A DNA stretch of 64,000 nt from Streptococcus pyogenes (GCF_002055535.1 NZ_LN831034.1:1178001-1242000); one strand, 5' to 3'. Positions 37,455 to 45,939 are shown, counted from the stretch's first letter. Made by a program: numbers and translations. The notes: a model not told the origin generated them from the letters alone.

Positions 37455-38051
37455 TTAAAGTTCAGTACGATTCTCAATAGCTCTCAATAATGTTACTTCA
37501 TCAGCATACTCAATATCTGAACCTACTGCGAGACCTCTTGCCAAACGAGTTACCTTAATCCCGGCTGGTTTCAAGACACGTGAAATATACATGGACGTTG
37601 CTTCCCCATCTGCTGTGGCATTGGTAGCTACGATAACTTCGCTCACCTTACCATCCATTAGACGGGTAATTAAACTTTTAAGGTTGATGTCATCTGGCCC
37701 CACACCATTCATAGGCGAAATCAAGCCGTGAAGCACATGATAATAGCCATGATACTCTTGGATTTTTTCCATGGCAGAAACATCTTTAGCATCTTCTACT
37801 ACCAGAATGGTCGTCTGATCACGACTCGTGTCTGTGCAAATGTGACAAGGATCGTCATCGGTAAGGTTTCCACAAATCGAACAATAGGTCAGTTCTCTTT
37901 TAGCTGCTAATAAGTTTTTAGCAAAATCATTGACATCTTCATTTGACATTCCAATAGTATAAAAGGCTAATCTCGTCGCCGTCTTGATACCAATTCCTGG
38001 AAGTTTAGAGTAACTGTCAATTAACTTTGCAATGGGTGTTGCATAAAGCAC
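37455..38051 (-). CDS. recR: Recombination mediator RecR
   Basis: 198 residues starting [31 protein letters not shown] (GTG initiator at 38049-38051, with AAGGAG 6 bases upstream). A helix-hairpin-helix, a C4 zinc finger ([16 protein letters not shown]) and a Toprim domain ([17 protein letters not shown]) follow. RecR works with RecF/RecO to load RecA at gaps. An open frame extends to 38150, but that part is remnant pbp2b sequence. Confidence 0.95.
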   Translation of the reverse strand: MLYATPIAKLIDSYSKLPGIGIKTATRLAFYTIGMSNEDVNDFAKNLLAAKRELTYCSICGNLTDDDPCHICTDTSRDQTTILVVEDAKDVSAMEKIQEYHGYYHVLHGLISPMNGVGPDDINLKSLITRLMDGKVSEVIVATNATADGEATSMYISRVLKPAGIKVTRLARGLAVGSDIEYADEVTLLRAIENRTEL

Positions 38052-38330
38052 TAAGTTCTCCTTTATTGTTTTCCATATATCGCCACATAAAGCGCTCTCA
38101 CATCTTTGCCGATATATTCGTAATATGTGGATACATAACAGCAACCGCAATATTATCTTCGTTATTTGTATTATAAGCTACTACATTTAAGTTGTAAGTT
38201 ACTAAGGTCTGATCTGAATTGTCTGTGATACAAGTCTCAACAGTTCCAATTTTAGCGTGAATCGTGACAGAACCGTTTGGATTAGCCAAGTAAAAACTTT
38301 TTTACTCGACTTGTTACCTTGGCCTTGGGA
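38052..38330 (-). pseudogene. Remnant of pbp2b (class B penicillin-binding protein), C-terminal end
   Basis: Upstream of recR, where other streptococci carry pbp2b, a 63-codon frame (38098-38289) reads as the C-terminus of that transpeptidase: IHAKIGTVETC in place of the active-site SGKTGTAET, then [26 protein letters not shown] where pneumococcal PBP2b has AVAYAPSDNPQIAVAVVFPHNTN (from memory). A stop after SAKM interrupts it. In another frame the ending [17 protein letters not shown], followed by a stop, continues the alignment up to the recR ribosome site. The Thr of KTG is Ile. The N-terminal nine tenths are gone or unrecognisable in 38331-38805. Confidence 0.75.
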
Positions 38331-38807
38331 TATTTGGCTTTTGTTTTTTGATTCATGTTACTTTTTTAGAAACCGCAAACCATCCTTATGATATAAGTTT
38401 ATAGGAATTGTTTCATTCCATGCAGAAATGATGTTTACTCAATTGACTATGCTATTTTTCTCAACAATAGTGCATAAAGCGAACTCATGGTTATCTTTAA
38501 GCTTTCATGCTACACTTTCTTCACTAAAAGTGTATTACCAAAAGCATTATTAAGAAATCTCTAAGCACAAACCATAAGACAGTTTGTACGCCTGATGAAT
38601 CTGTTGCTGCATCACTGTCCACTTTTTACCCTATCAAGGCTATTTTTGAAAGACAACTAAATGATCTGCATTATTTTGGGAACTACTCCCATGGCAAATT
38701 CTTTTTACGGATTTTTTGGGAATACTCCTTTTTTAGGGAATAAACTAACCATTATTTAGCTAAATTTTTTAAACTTCGCTTCTTATTTTACCATAAATTA
38801 TAAAAAG
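38331..38807. other. Gene-free stretch, probable decayed DNA
   Basis: About 480 bases with stops in all frames and no promoter, RNA or repeat that I can support. Its position suggests decayed pbp2b or neighbouring sequence, but no protein similarity can be read by eye. Confidence 0.4.
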
Positions 38808-38835
38808 AAGACTGAGAATAGGACGCCCTCAGTCT
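38805..38835 (-). terminator. Terminator after the formate/nitrite channel gene
   Basis: Perfect 8-bp stem AGACTGAG/CTCAGTCT (38809-38816 with 38828-38835), followed on the minus strand by TCTTTTTA. Confidence 0.8.
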
Positions 38836-38849
38836 AAAAAAATATTTTC

Positions 38850-39629
38850 TCATTGAGTTTTACTCTTTTGCGGATGATAGTAAACTTTAAAATATAAAAA
38901 ACTAACAAAAATGGCTCCACCGATAATATTACCACTATAGACAAAAATAAAATTAGTGACAAAATCCAACCATGTTGCTCCTCCTTCAAAAATAGCAGCA
39001 GGAATGACAAAAGCATTTGCTACACTATGCTGAAAACCAAGGGCTACAAAGGTCATGACAGGAAACCAAGTACCAAGGAATTTACCAGCAGCATCATTTG
39101 CCCCATAGCATAGCCACAAGGCCAAACCAACAAACCAGTTACAACCAATTCCTGATACTAGTGCCTGCAAAGGGCTCGCTGCTATTTTAGCATGGGCCAC
39201 CTCAATCACTTCTTCTTTAAAAATACCAGCTGATGTTAAGCCTAGAAAATGACCAAACACAAAAGCTACAAAAACAGCTCCAATCACATTAAACAAGGTA
39301 ATGATAAGCCAATTCTTGGCAAGCTCGCTAAACTTAATTTTTTTGGCCAACAAAGCTGCAGAAACAGCCATCATGTTCCCTGTAATTAATTCTCCACCCG
39401 CCATTAAAATAATAATTAGACCAATCGGAAAAGCACAAGCTCCTACGATACTGGAAAAAGCACCAAAAGTTTCTAAACCACTGGCGGCAATTCTCACGTA
39501 TAGTAAATAACCAAGGCTAATCATCGCTCCACCAATAAAGCCTAAGATAGATTTAGCCAAAAAAGTTTTGGTAACCTTATGTTCCCCAATATGAATAGTT
39601 GCTTCTAAAATCTGTTCTGGTGTTTTCAT
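38850..39629 (-). CDS. Formate/nitrite transporter family channel
   Basis: 259 residues from MKTPEQILEATIHIGEHKVTKTF; AAGGAGATATC precedes the ATG at 39627-39629, so the longer open frame to 39731 is not used. FNT-family helices are visible: ILMAGGELITGNMM, the NWLIITLFNVIGAVFVAFVFG segment, GIGCNWFVGLALWLCYGANDAAGKFLG and FQHSVANAFVIPAAIF. A pentameric membrane channel for formate or a similar small anion; formate from pyruvate-formate lyase is a likely cargo. Confidence 0.9.
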   Translation of the reverse strand: MKTPEQILEATIHIGEHKVTKTFLAKSILGFIGGAMISLGYLLYVRIAASGLETFGAFSSIVGACAFPIGLIIILMAGGELITGNMMAVSAALLAKKIKFSELAKNWLIITLFNVIGAVFVAFVFGHFLGLTSAGIFKEEVIEVAHAKIAASPLQALVSGIGCNWFVGLALWLCYGANDAAGKFLGTWFPVMTFVALGFQHSVANAFVIPAAIFEGGATWLDFVTNFIFVYSGNIIGGAIFVSFLYFKVYYHPQKSKTQ

Positions 39630-39752
39630 GATATCTCCTTTTGTTACTGTATTCACAAACACACACTTTAGTATATCAATTTTCCTAAAAAATGCAAGCC
39701 CTTTCAACAAGAAAGGGCTCGTCATTATCATATAACTATCTCTATTTTAGTC

Positions 39753-40295
39753 TTAGGCATTTATGGTGGGAAGTTTTAAGTTTTTTGCTAAAAAACGCCA
39801 TAGAACTAAAGCAAGATAGAAATCCAATATGCCATGAATAAGCGAACCTAAGCCAATCAAGCCTAGCATAGACCAAAAATAAGACATAGAAGTTGCTGTG
39901 GTTGCTGTTAAAATATAGACAACTAAAAATTCAGCCAAGCCATGAATGACATTAATGAAAAACGCAAAACTAAAACATTTTACTGCCGATGTCATCAGTT
40001 GTGGTTTTCTACTTAACCACCACGCTGCCAAAATAGCAAACAATAAATGAGAGAGTGCTCTTAAAACAATAATTAAAGGTAGTCCAGCTAATAAAAAACC
40101 TAATGTGGTACCAAGAGCGACCAAAATTGCTACTGGAATCGACATAAAAATAGCCAAAAACAAAGGAACATGGCTCGCCAGAGTAAAGGAAGCTGGTCCA
40201 ATAATAAGCTTAAGAGGCATGATTATCGGAATCAAAATCGCAAATGCGACCAAAATAGAGGTATAAGCTATTAGTTGTGTTGGTTTTTTAGTCAT
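39753..40295 (-). CDS. niaX: Niacin ECF transporter S component
   Basis: 180 residues with six hydrophobic helices, matching the substrate-binding S component NiaX of energy-coupling-factor transporters. It would bind niacin and work with the shared EcfA/A'/T module encoded elsewhere. The neighbour niaR, the niacin-responsive repressor, strongly supports the substrate. Promoter TTGATA-17-TATACT with an ACAGGTGTC element next to the -35. The ribosome site is AAGGAG. Confidence 0.85.
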   Translation of the reverse strand: MTKKPTQLIAYTSILVAFAILIPIIMPLKLIIGPASFTLASHVPLFLAIFMSIPVAILVALGTTLGFLLAGLPLIIVLRALSHLLFAILAAWWLSRKPQLMTSAVKCFSFAFFINVIHGLAEFLVVYILTATTATSMSYFWSMLGLIGLGSLIHGILDFYLALVLWRFLAKNLKLPTINA

Positions 40296-40315
40296 TTTAT
40301 CTCCTTTTCAAAAAT

Positions 40316-40353
40316 AGTATACCTTAAAAACCAATAACTATCAAGACACCTGT
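40316..40353 (-). promoter_or_regulatory. niaX promoter and candidate NiaR site
   Basis: TTGATA (40339-40344) and TATACT (40316-40321), 17 bases apart on the minus strand. ACAGGTGTC (40345-40353) abuts the -35 and resembles the ACAGGTGTC-like half of reported NiaR sites (recalled; not checked). Confidence 0.55.
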
Positions 40354-40455
40354 ATCTTTTGGTATTTTTAAACGATACCTTGTTGCTGATAAATAATCAA
40401 TAGAATATTTTAGCATGGTATTCATAACAACCATCAATGGCATAATATACTATAG

Positions 40456-40977
40456 TTATATTCCTTTGTATAAGATACCTGCTAATTCTAAATCATGCTT
40501 AATAGCTAAAAAGGCTTCTTGACTAGGACACGAAATTAAGTGACTATGTAGTCCTTCTGTCAACGAAGACAATAACTCTGCTTTAGATTGACTGAGTTTG
40601 GACATGAAATTAGTTACATCAGAGTGTGTCTTAATATTTAAAGGGGCTGTTATCATACCGTAAATAGGATGTTCTACCTCTACCGTCGTAATAATCCCTT
40701 GATGAGCTAAAATAATTTCTAATTCTTTTTTAGTTTCTTCTACATTATGTTGGCACACAATACGTGCACAAAATTGGTGACTATAAAGTGCTGTTGACAT
40801 AATATAACCTTTTGGAGTCGAAATAATATCAATCTGCTGAGCTCGAAGAAGAGCTATATCTCCAACGATTACTTGGCGACTCACTCCTAATAACTTACCT
40901 AAACGAGTAGCAGATACAGCTTTTTGTTCACTATTTAAGCACTCAATAATTTTTTGACGACGATCTTCTGCTTTCAT
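40456..40977 (-). CDS. niaR: Niacin-responsive transcriptional repressor NiaR
   Basis: 173 residues. An N-terminal HTH_11 domain (RRQKIIECLNSEQKAVSATRLGKLLGVSRQVIVGDIALLRAQQIDI) is followed by a 3H domain named for three conserved histidines (SHQFCARIVCQHNVEET, VEHPIYGMITAPLNIKTHSDV, GLHSHLISCPS). The family senses nicotinic acid and represses niacin uptake or NAD synthesis genes; niaX next door is the probable target. Confidence 0.88.
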   Translation of the reverse strand: MKAEDRRQKIIECLNSEQKAVSATRLGKLLGVSRQVIVGDIALLRAQQIDIISTPKGYIMSTALYSHQFCARIVCQHNVEETKKELEIILAHQGIITTVEVEHPIYGMITAPLNIKTHSDVTNFMSKLSQSKAELLSSLTEGLHSHLISCPSQEAFLAIKHDLELAGILYKGI

Positions 40978-41055
40978 AATCTATCTATCCTTTTTTATTT
41001 CTATCATATCATATTTTTAAGCAGGGTTTTCTTTCTTCTTAGGATATAGAACCAA

Positions 41056-41084
41056 AAAACCAGACCAAAGTCTGGTTTTTAAGT
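41056..41084 (-). terminator. Terminator after gpmA
   Basis: Perfect 10-bp stem AAAACCAGAC/GTCTGGTTTT with a 4-base loop, followed on the minus strand by TTGG. Confidence 0.85.
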
Positions 41085-41779
41085 TATTCACCACCAAGGT
41101 AGTATTCTTTAACAATGTTAAGTTTTTCATCTAATTCAAAAACAAGTGGTGGGAAGTTTGGAATTTCCACATCCATGATTTCGTCATCTGAAAGACCTTT
41201 AATGTGTTTCACAAGAGCGCGGATTGAGTTACCATGTGCGCCAACAAAGACGTTTTTACCGTCAAGAAGAGCTGGAGCAATTTTTTCTTCCCAGTAAGGC
41301 ATTGCGCGTTCAAGAGTTACTTTTAAGTTTTCAGCATCTGGAATAAGGGCTGGGTCAAGATCAGCATAACGACGGTCTTTGTGTGCTGAATACTCATCAT
41401 CTTTAGCCATAGCTGGCGGCAACACGTCGTATGAACGACGCCAGATATGAACTTGTTCATCACCAAATTGTTCTGCAGCTTCAGCTTTGTTTTTGCCAGT
41501 CAAAGCACCATAGTGACGCTCGTTCAAGCGCCATGATTTTTCAGTTGGAACCCACAATTGACCTGCATTTTCAAGGGCAAGGTTAGTTGTTTTGATAGCA
41601 CGTGTCAATACTGAAGTGAAAGCAAGGTCAAATTCAATACCTGCTTCTTTGATCAATTTACCTGCATCAATCGCTTGTTGTGTCCCTTTTTCTGAAAGAT
41701 CAACATCTGCCCAACCAGTGAAGAGGTTAGCTTTGTTCCATTCTGACTCACCGTGGCGAGCGAAAACCAATTTTACCAT
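41084..41779 (-). CDS. gpmA: 2,3-bisphosphoglycerate-dependent phosphoglycerate mutase
   Basis: 231 residues. Phosphohistidine motif [10 protein letters not shown] (H9) at the N-terminus, then [18 protein letters not shown] and the second catalytic histidine in [15 protein letters not shown]. Interconverts 3- and 2-phosphoglycerate in glycolysis. AAGGAG precedes the ATG. Monocistronic. Confidence 0.98.
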
Positions 41780-41956
41780 GAGTTAATATCTCCTTTTAAT
41801 TTAAAGGTTGCTACCTTTTTACAATTCCTATTTTACAAAAAATATAGCAAAAAAGCTAGTCTATTCTGACTTTATTGAAAATCATAATGTGACTATCATG
41901 AAAATTTCAAATGTTCGTCAATAACAGTAATATATTTACATTTTTGTAAAAATAGC

Positions 41957-41985
41957 TTGCTATTATTCATGCCTAGTGGTAGAAT
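41957..41985 (+). promoter_or_regulatory. pyrD promoter
   Basis: TTGCTA (41957-41962) and TAGAAT (41980-41985) separated by 17 bases, about 32 bases before the pyrD ATG. Confidence 0.65.
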
Positions 41986-42017
41986 AGAAAAAATTTGTCT
42001 AAAATATGGAGGAAATA

Positions 42018-42953
42018 ATGGTTTCTACTGCTACACAAATTGGTCATTTCTCTTTTGATAACTGTTTGATGAATGCTGCTGGTGTTTACTGCATGACAAA
42101 AGAAGAGCTTATGGAGGTTGAAAAGTCTCAAGCCGCTTCCTTTGTCACCAAAACAGGGACGCTTGAAGTTCGTCCAGGTAATCCAGAACCTCGCTACGCA
42201 GATACTCGTCTTGGTTCTATCAATTCAATGGGACTCCCTAATAATGGTTTTCGCTACTACTTAGACTTTGTCAGTGATCTTGCCAAAACCGGGCAACATA
42301 AACCTCACTTTCTCTCCGTTGTCGGGCTATCTCCTACTGAAACCGAAACCATTTTAAAAGCCATCATGGCTTCAGATTATGAGGGTCTAGTGGAACTAAA
42401 CCTTTCTTGCCCTAACGTTCCAGGAAAACCACAGATTGCTTATGATTTTGAAACCACTGATCAACTTCTAGAGAACATCTTTACCTATTACACTAAACCT
42501 CTTGGTATCAAATTACCTCCTTATTTTGACATTGTGCATTTTGATCAAGCGGCTGCGATTTTCAATAAATACCCCCTTTCCTTTGTTAACTGTGTCAATT
42601 CTATCGGAAATGGGCTGGTCATTAAGGATGAACAAGTCCTCATCAAGCCTAAAAATGGCTTTGGTGGTATAGGTGGAGATTACATCAAACCTACTGCTCT
42701 AGCCAATGTCCATGCGTTTTACAAACGCTTAAAACCTTCTATCCACATTATTGGTACAGGGGGAGTTAAAACAGGACGCGATGCCTTTGAACATATTCTT
42801 TGTGGCGCCAGCATGGTCCAAATTGGGACAGCCCTTCATCAAGAAGGGCCAGCTATCTTTGAACGGGTCACTAAGGAACTTAAAACGATTATGGTAGAAA
42901 AAGGCTACCAAAGCTTAGACGATTTTCGTGGGAACTTACGTTACAAAGATTAA
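42018..42953 (+). CDS. pyrD: Dihydroorotate dehydrogenase, class 1A
   Basis: 311 residues from [21 protein letters not shown] at 42008-42012 supports this ATG rather than one 12 bases earlier that overlaps it. FMN enzyme that oxidises dihydroorotate with fumarate in pyrimidine synthesis. Motifs: [17 protein letters not shown], the active-site cysteine C131 in [12 protein letters not shown], and [28 protein letters not shown]. Class 1A is the soluble, fumarate-dependent form of lactic acid bacteria. Confidence 0.96.
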   Translation: MVSTATQIGHFSFDNCLMNAAGVYCMTKEELMEVEKSQAASFVTKTGTLEVRPGNPEPRYADTRLGSINSMGLPNNGFRYYLDFVSDLAKTGQHKPHFLSVVGLSPTETETILKAIMASDYEGLVELNLSCPNVPGKPQIAYDFETTDQLLENIFTYYTKPLGIKLPPYFDIVHFDQAAAIFNKYPLSFVNCVNSIGNGLVIKDEQVLIKPKNGFGGIGGDYIKPTALANVHAFYKRLKPSIHIIGTGGVKTGRDAFEHILCGASMVQIGTALHQEGPAIFERVTKELKTIMVEKGYQSLDDFRGNLRYKD

Positions 42954-42964
42954 CCTTAATAGTC

Positions 42965-43013
42965 AAAAAAGCTTGGAAATGTGCACTTTGTACACTTTCC
43001 AAGCTTTTTAAAA
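42965..43013 (+). terminator. Terminator after pyrD
   Basis: Stem of AAAAAGCTTGGAAA with TTTCCAAGCTTTTT around an inner GTGC/GTAC pairing. It can act in both directions; the TAA of the minus-strand small gene at 43008 lies in its right arm. Confidence 0.85.
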
Positions 43014-43181
43014 TGGGAATTTTTTTGAAGGGACAGCGTCACTTTCTTGGGACTGTCTTTGCTGGTTGTTTGATTCAACTTTTCTTTTTTGCTTGCGCTC
43101 AAATTGCTGATAAAAATAGAAAAATAGAATGATTTTAATTATTGAAAATACAGCTAAACCAATGATCATAATAGTAAACAT
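43008..43181 (-). CDS. Small single-pass membrane protein
   Basis: 57 residues, below the usual size cut-off. Reads MFTIMIIGLAVFSIIKIILF followed by FYFYQQFERKQKRK and a polar tail ending KKFPF: one transmembrane helix and a charged cytosolic tail. Its reality is supported by a good promoter, TTGCTT-17-TATAAT, about 45 bases upstream on the minus strand, a GAGA-type weak ribosome site, and the shared terminator with pyrD. No family recognised. It lies between pyrD and the metal ATPase gene. Confidence 0.6.
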   Translation of the reverse strand: MFTIMIIGLAVFSIIKIILFFYFYQQFERKQKRKVESNNQQRQSQESDAVPSKKFPF

Positions 43182-43252
43182 ACGGCGGTTTTCTCTTTCA
43201 TAAGTCTTACTATTATTATAAACACTTTCAAGTTTTCAAGCAAGTTTCTAAA

Positions 43253-45115
43253 TTATTTAAAAGAAAGTAAACGCAAGCCATTTAAAATCACTAAAATCGT
43301 TGAGCCTTCGTGTCCAACAACACCAAGCGGCAAGTTAACTACCTGAAAAACATTGGCTAAAATCAATAAGGTAATCACAGATAAGGCAAAAACAATATTT
43401 TGTTTGATAATGGTCTTCATTGTGCGGGAAAGTTGAATCGAAAATGGAATACGAGTCAAGTCATCCATAATCACACTGTCTGCACTTTCCATTGCAATAT
43501 CTGTTCCTGATCCAATAGCATAAGAAACATCTGCTTGAGCAAGGGCAGGAGCATCATTAATACCATCTCCTACCATAGCCACAAAACCATATTTAGTCTT
43601 TAATTCTGCTAACTTAGCCACCTTATCTTGAGGCATACAGTTGGCTACCACTTCATCAATACCAAGTTTTTGTGCCACATAATTGGCGGTTCGTTCTTGG
43701 TCACCTGTTAACATGACTGTTTTGATTCCCATGGCATGAAGAGACTTAATAGCACGTTTTGATTCTATTTTGATATCATCCAAGAGGGCATAGTAAGCTA
43801 TCAATTGATGGTCACGTGAAACAAAGATTAGGGTTTTCCCTTGATTTTCTTCCACTTGAATAGTTTCTTCAAAAGCTGATAGGTCTTGAACCTTTTCCAA
43901 AATGTAGGTTTTCTTGCCAATTCGCCATTCTTGCCCTTGATAGAAGCCCTGAAAACCTTTCCCAGAAATTTCTTCTAAGTGGTCAAAGGTCAGTGGCTCC
44001 AATTTTTCAGTGTATTCAAGAAGGGCTTTAGAAATAGGATGGGTACTAGCAGTCTCTGCTCCTTTTACCAGTCTATTCACGAGCAACTCATCTTCCAAAT
44101 AATGAGCATTCACAACAGAAGGTTTTCCTTGGGTGAGCGTTCCCGTTTTATCCATGACAACAGCCTTAATATCTCCCATGTTATCGACAATATCCCCTCC
44201 TTTGATAATCAATCCCTTTCTGGCTGCACGAGAAATAGCAGCCAAGCTAGCAGGTGTGGAACTGGCAATTAGGGCACATGGTGAAGCTACTGTTAAGAGA
44301 ATCATCCCTCGGTAAAAAGCAGCCAACCAAGTCCAAGAAAGCACAAAGTGGCTAAAGAGGATAAAGGCAGGAATAAGGACGAGCACAAATTTGACATAAC
44401 CATCTTCTAAGCTTTCGATAAAGGTGGCGGTTTTGCTTTTCTTTTCTTGGGCAGATTCCACCAGATTAATAATCTTGGCAAAGAGAGTATCGTCATTTTC
44501 AATAGTAACCAATATATCTATGGTTTGTCCTTGGTTAATGGTTCCCCCAATCAGATCCTGGCCTTCTGCCTTATCAACAGTGATAGGCTCACCAGTGACC
44601 ATAGATTCATCAAATTGACCAAAAGGACTAAGCAACTGCCCGTCAATTGGAACAGCTTCGCCTTTACGAACTTGTAAACGGTCACCAACACTCAAGGATC
44701 TGGTCTCAACTTCTAAAATATGGCCATCTTCTTGGTATTGACGAGCTGTATCTGGCGTCAAGGACATCAAGGCTGAAATAGCATCCTTACTTTTTTCCAT
44801 GGCCATTTCTTCAAGCGTATTGGACAACGAAAAGATAAAAATAAGCAGAGCACCCTCCAGCCAATAGCCGATAATTCCAGCACCGATAGCTGCCAAAATC
44901 ATCAAAATATCCACTGACAAGTGTTTGTTCTTCACCAAATCCAATATACCCGTTTTTGCAGACGCATATCCTCCAATCAAGAAGGCTGTAATGAAAATAG
45001 CGGAAGCCACTTGTGGAAATGAGTGTAAAAAGGCTAGGCCAATTATTATTAATACCAAACACGCTAAAGTCTCCATCAAATGAAGATGGTCTGCCATCCA
45101 TTGTCTGATTGTCAT
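43253..45115 (-). CDS. pmtA: P1B-4-type metal-efflux ATPase
   Basis: 620 residues without an N-terminal metal-binding domain. P-type ATPase motifs: TGEP (residues 174-177), SPC (278-280) in the sixth helix, DKTGT with phosphorylated D322, MVGDGINDAPALAQADV, and HEGST near residue 604. SPC with HEG-S/T marks the P1B-4 group that exports Fe(II), Co or Zn. S. pyogenes PmtA (PerR-regulated metal transporter) is this type and exports ferrous iron (published knowledge). Two PerR-box-like palindromes at 45165-45179 and 45198-45212 support the name. Confidence 0.88.
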   Translation of the reverse strand: MTIRQWMADHLHLMETLACLVLIIIGLAFLHSFPQVASAIFITAFLIGGYASAKTGILDLVKNKHLSVDILMILAAIGAGIIGYWLEGALLIFIFSLSNTLEEMAMEKSKDAISALMSLTPDTARQYQEDGHILEVETRSLSVGDRLQVRKGEAVPIDGQLLSPFGQFDESMVTGEPITVDKAEGQDLIGGTINQGQTIDILVTIENDDTLFAKIINLVESAQEKKSKTATFIESLEDGYVKFVLVLIPAFILFSHFVLSWTWLAAFYRGMILLTVASPCALIASSTPASLAAISRAARKGLIIKGGDIVDNMGDIKAVVMDKTGTLTQGKPSVVNAHYLEDELLVNRLVKGAETASTHPISKALLEYTEKLEPLTFDHLEEISGKGFQGFYQGQEWRIGKKTYILEKVQDLSAFEETIQVEENQGKTLIFVSRDHQLIAYYALLDDIKIESKRAIKSLHAMGIKTVMLTGDQERTANYVAQKLGIDEVVANCMPQDKVAKLAELKTKYGFVAMVGDGINDAPALAQADVSYAIGSGTDIAMESADSVIMDDLTRIPFSIQLSRTMKTIIKQNIVFALSVITLLILANVFQVVNLPLGVVGHEGSTILVILNGLRLLSFK

Positions 45116-45164
45116 TTTTAGTTCCCTCGCAATTAAAAGTTATTCAATCTTTAAGATATATTAA

Positions 45165-45212
45165 TTATAATAATTCTAAATAAATAAGTCAAGTAATTTA
45201 GAAACATTCTAA
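45165..45212 (-). promoter_or_regulatory. Two PerR boxes upstream of pmtA
   Basis: TTATAATAATTCTAA at 45165-45179 fits the TTATAATNATTATAA PerR consensus with one mismatch. TTAGAAACATTCTAA at 45198-45212 is a perfect 6-3-6 palindrome of the same kind. They lie 50 and 83 bases before the ATG, spaced 33 bases start to start (about three helix turns). Confidence 0.75.
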
Positions 45213-45319
45213 ATAAACTTTTTTAAACTTACCTTTTGCTTTCAAAAATCCTAACTTCAACTATTTGCAAATATGAAAAAAACTCCCCCTACCTGCGGAA
45301 ATGATATACTAATAGAAGG

Positions 45320-45400
45320 ATGACTGACCATTATAGAGTGCATGCTTTAGAACTTGGCTTAACTGAAGAGAAAACTACTAACTTTATGCCCCAAATATAA
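45320..45400 (+). CDS. 26-residue open frame at the prophage boundary
   Basis: ATG at 45320 preceded by GAAGG, with GATATACT as a possible -10, encodes MTDHYRVHALELGLTEEKTT and six more residues before TAA. It looks like the first codons of a normal protein cut short rather than a designed peptide. It lies just before the first recognisable prophage sequence, so it may be a host gene start truncated by integration, or a phage-supplied 5' end. Not recognised. Confidence 0.35.
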   Translation: MTDHYRVHALELGLTEEKTTNFMPQI

Positions 45401-45409
45401 AAAAAGAAC

Positions 45410-45449
45410 CTTGTCGCTATCAATAAACATCGATAGCAACAAGATTTTT
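45410..45449 (+). terminator. Terminator at the prophage boundary
   Basis: CTTGTCGCTATC pairs with GATAGCAACAAG (one mismatch) across about 10 bases and is followed by ATTTTTCT. It follows the 26-codon frame. Confidence 0.7.
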
Positions 45450-45592
45450 CTAGACGAATTATTTAACAGCGTCTTTTAAAGATTACTTAATATTGTGCAC
45501 ATATAATATAATAAACTTTGATTTTATAAAGCTACAAAATAACGAAACTTTATATAATTGCTTCGAATCAACTATGTAAGTTTTAAACTTAT

Positions 45593-45634
45593 GCCCCCTA
45601 TTTACCCCTTTAATAAAACTACTTCTCAGGGGGC
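45593..45634 (-). terminator. Hairpin after prx
   Basis: GCCCCCT (45593-45599) and AGGGGGC (45628-45634) form a 7-bp GC stem with a 28-base loop, directly downstream of prx on the minus strand. It lacks a long T run, so termination is only likely. Confidence 0.45.
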
Positions 45635-45645
45635 AAAGAAAATAC

Positions 45646-45828
45646 TTATCTCGAAAGCTCCACCAGCACCTCTTCCACTTTTTCCTTAGTCACAACTTCT
45701 CCATTCTTTACTTTCTCATGTGGCAACACATAATCAAAAATCTGTCCGTCTTTACGCACGATCATAACTGTGTCTCCTGTGATATATCCACGGTCAATCG
45801 CTTGTTTAAACTCGTCGTATGTTAGCAT
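45646..45828 (-). CDS. prx: Paratox, inhibitor of the competence regulator ComR
   Basis: 60 residues: MLTYDEFKQAIDRGYITGDT, then VMIVRKDGQIFDYVLPHEKVKNGEVV and an acidic helix VEEVLVELSR. Matches Prx, the small protein found next to toxin genes at the end of S. pyogenes prophages. Published work shows that Prx binds the DNA-binding domain of ComR and blocks competence. Here it is divergent from spd3. A perfect CIN box, TACGAATA, lies 19 bases before the ATG, so SigX, a downstream product of ComR, should switch prx on: a negative feedback loop run by the phage. AGGAGGG precedes the ATG. Confidence 0.92.
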   Translation of the reverse strand: MLTYDEFKQAIDRGYITGDTVMIVRKDGQIFDYVLPHEKVKNGEVVTKEKVEEVLVELSR

Positions 45829-45847
45829 TTTTACCCTCCTACTTATT

Positions 45848-45855
45848 TATTCGTA
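45848..45855 (-). promoter_or_regulatory. CIN box (SigX/ComX promoter) of prx
   Basis: Exact TACGAATA on the minus strand, 19 bases before the prx ATG, nearly the same spacing as in comEA (18). Confidence 0.8.
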
Positions 45856-45872
45856 TTTTACAGGAAATAATA

Positions 45873-45905
45873 TAATTAAATTTAAAGGTCGTTTAAATTT
45901 AATTA
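45873..45905. repeat. Perfect 14-bp A/T palindrome between prx and spd3
   Basis: TAATTAAATTTAAA and its exact complement flank GGTCG. It lies 18 bases upstream of the prx CIN box and could be a regulator site, a hairpin, or a curved-DNA element. Confidence 0.7.
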
Positions 45906-45939
45906 ACATCTTTTTTGTTACAAACTAAAATATTGATTG

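Noticed and set aside
38108..38122. TACGAATA on the minus strand, 60 bases upstream of recR, as another CIN box
   Set aside because: It lies within the conserved PHITN coding remnant of pbp2b and too far from the recR start; recR is not known as a SigX gene. Likely coincidence.
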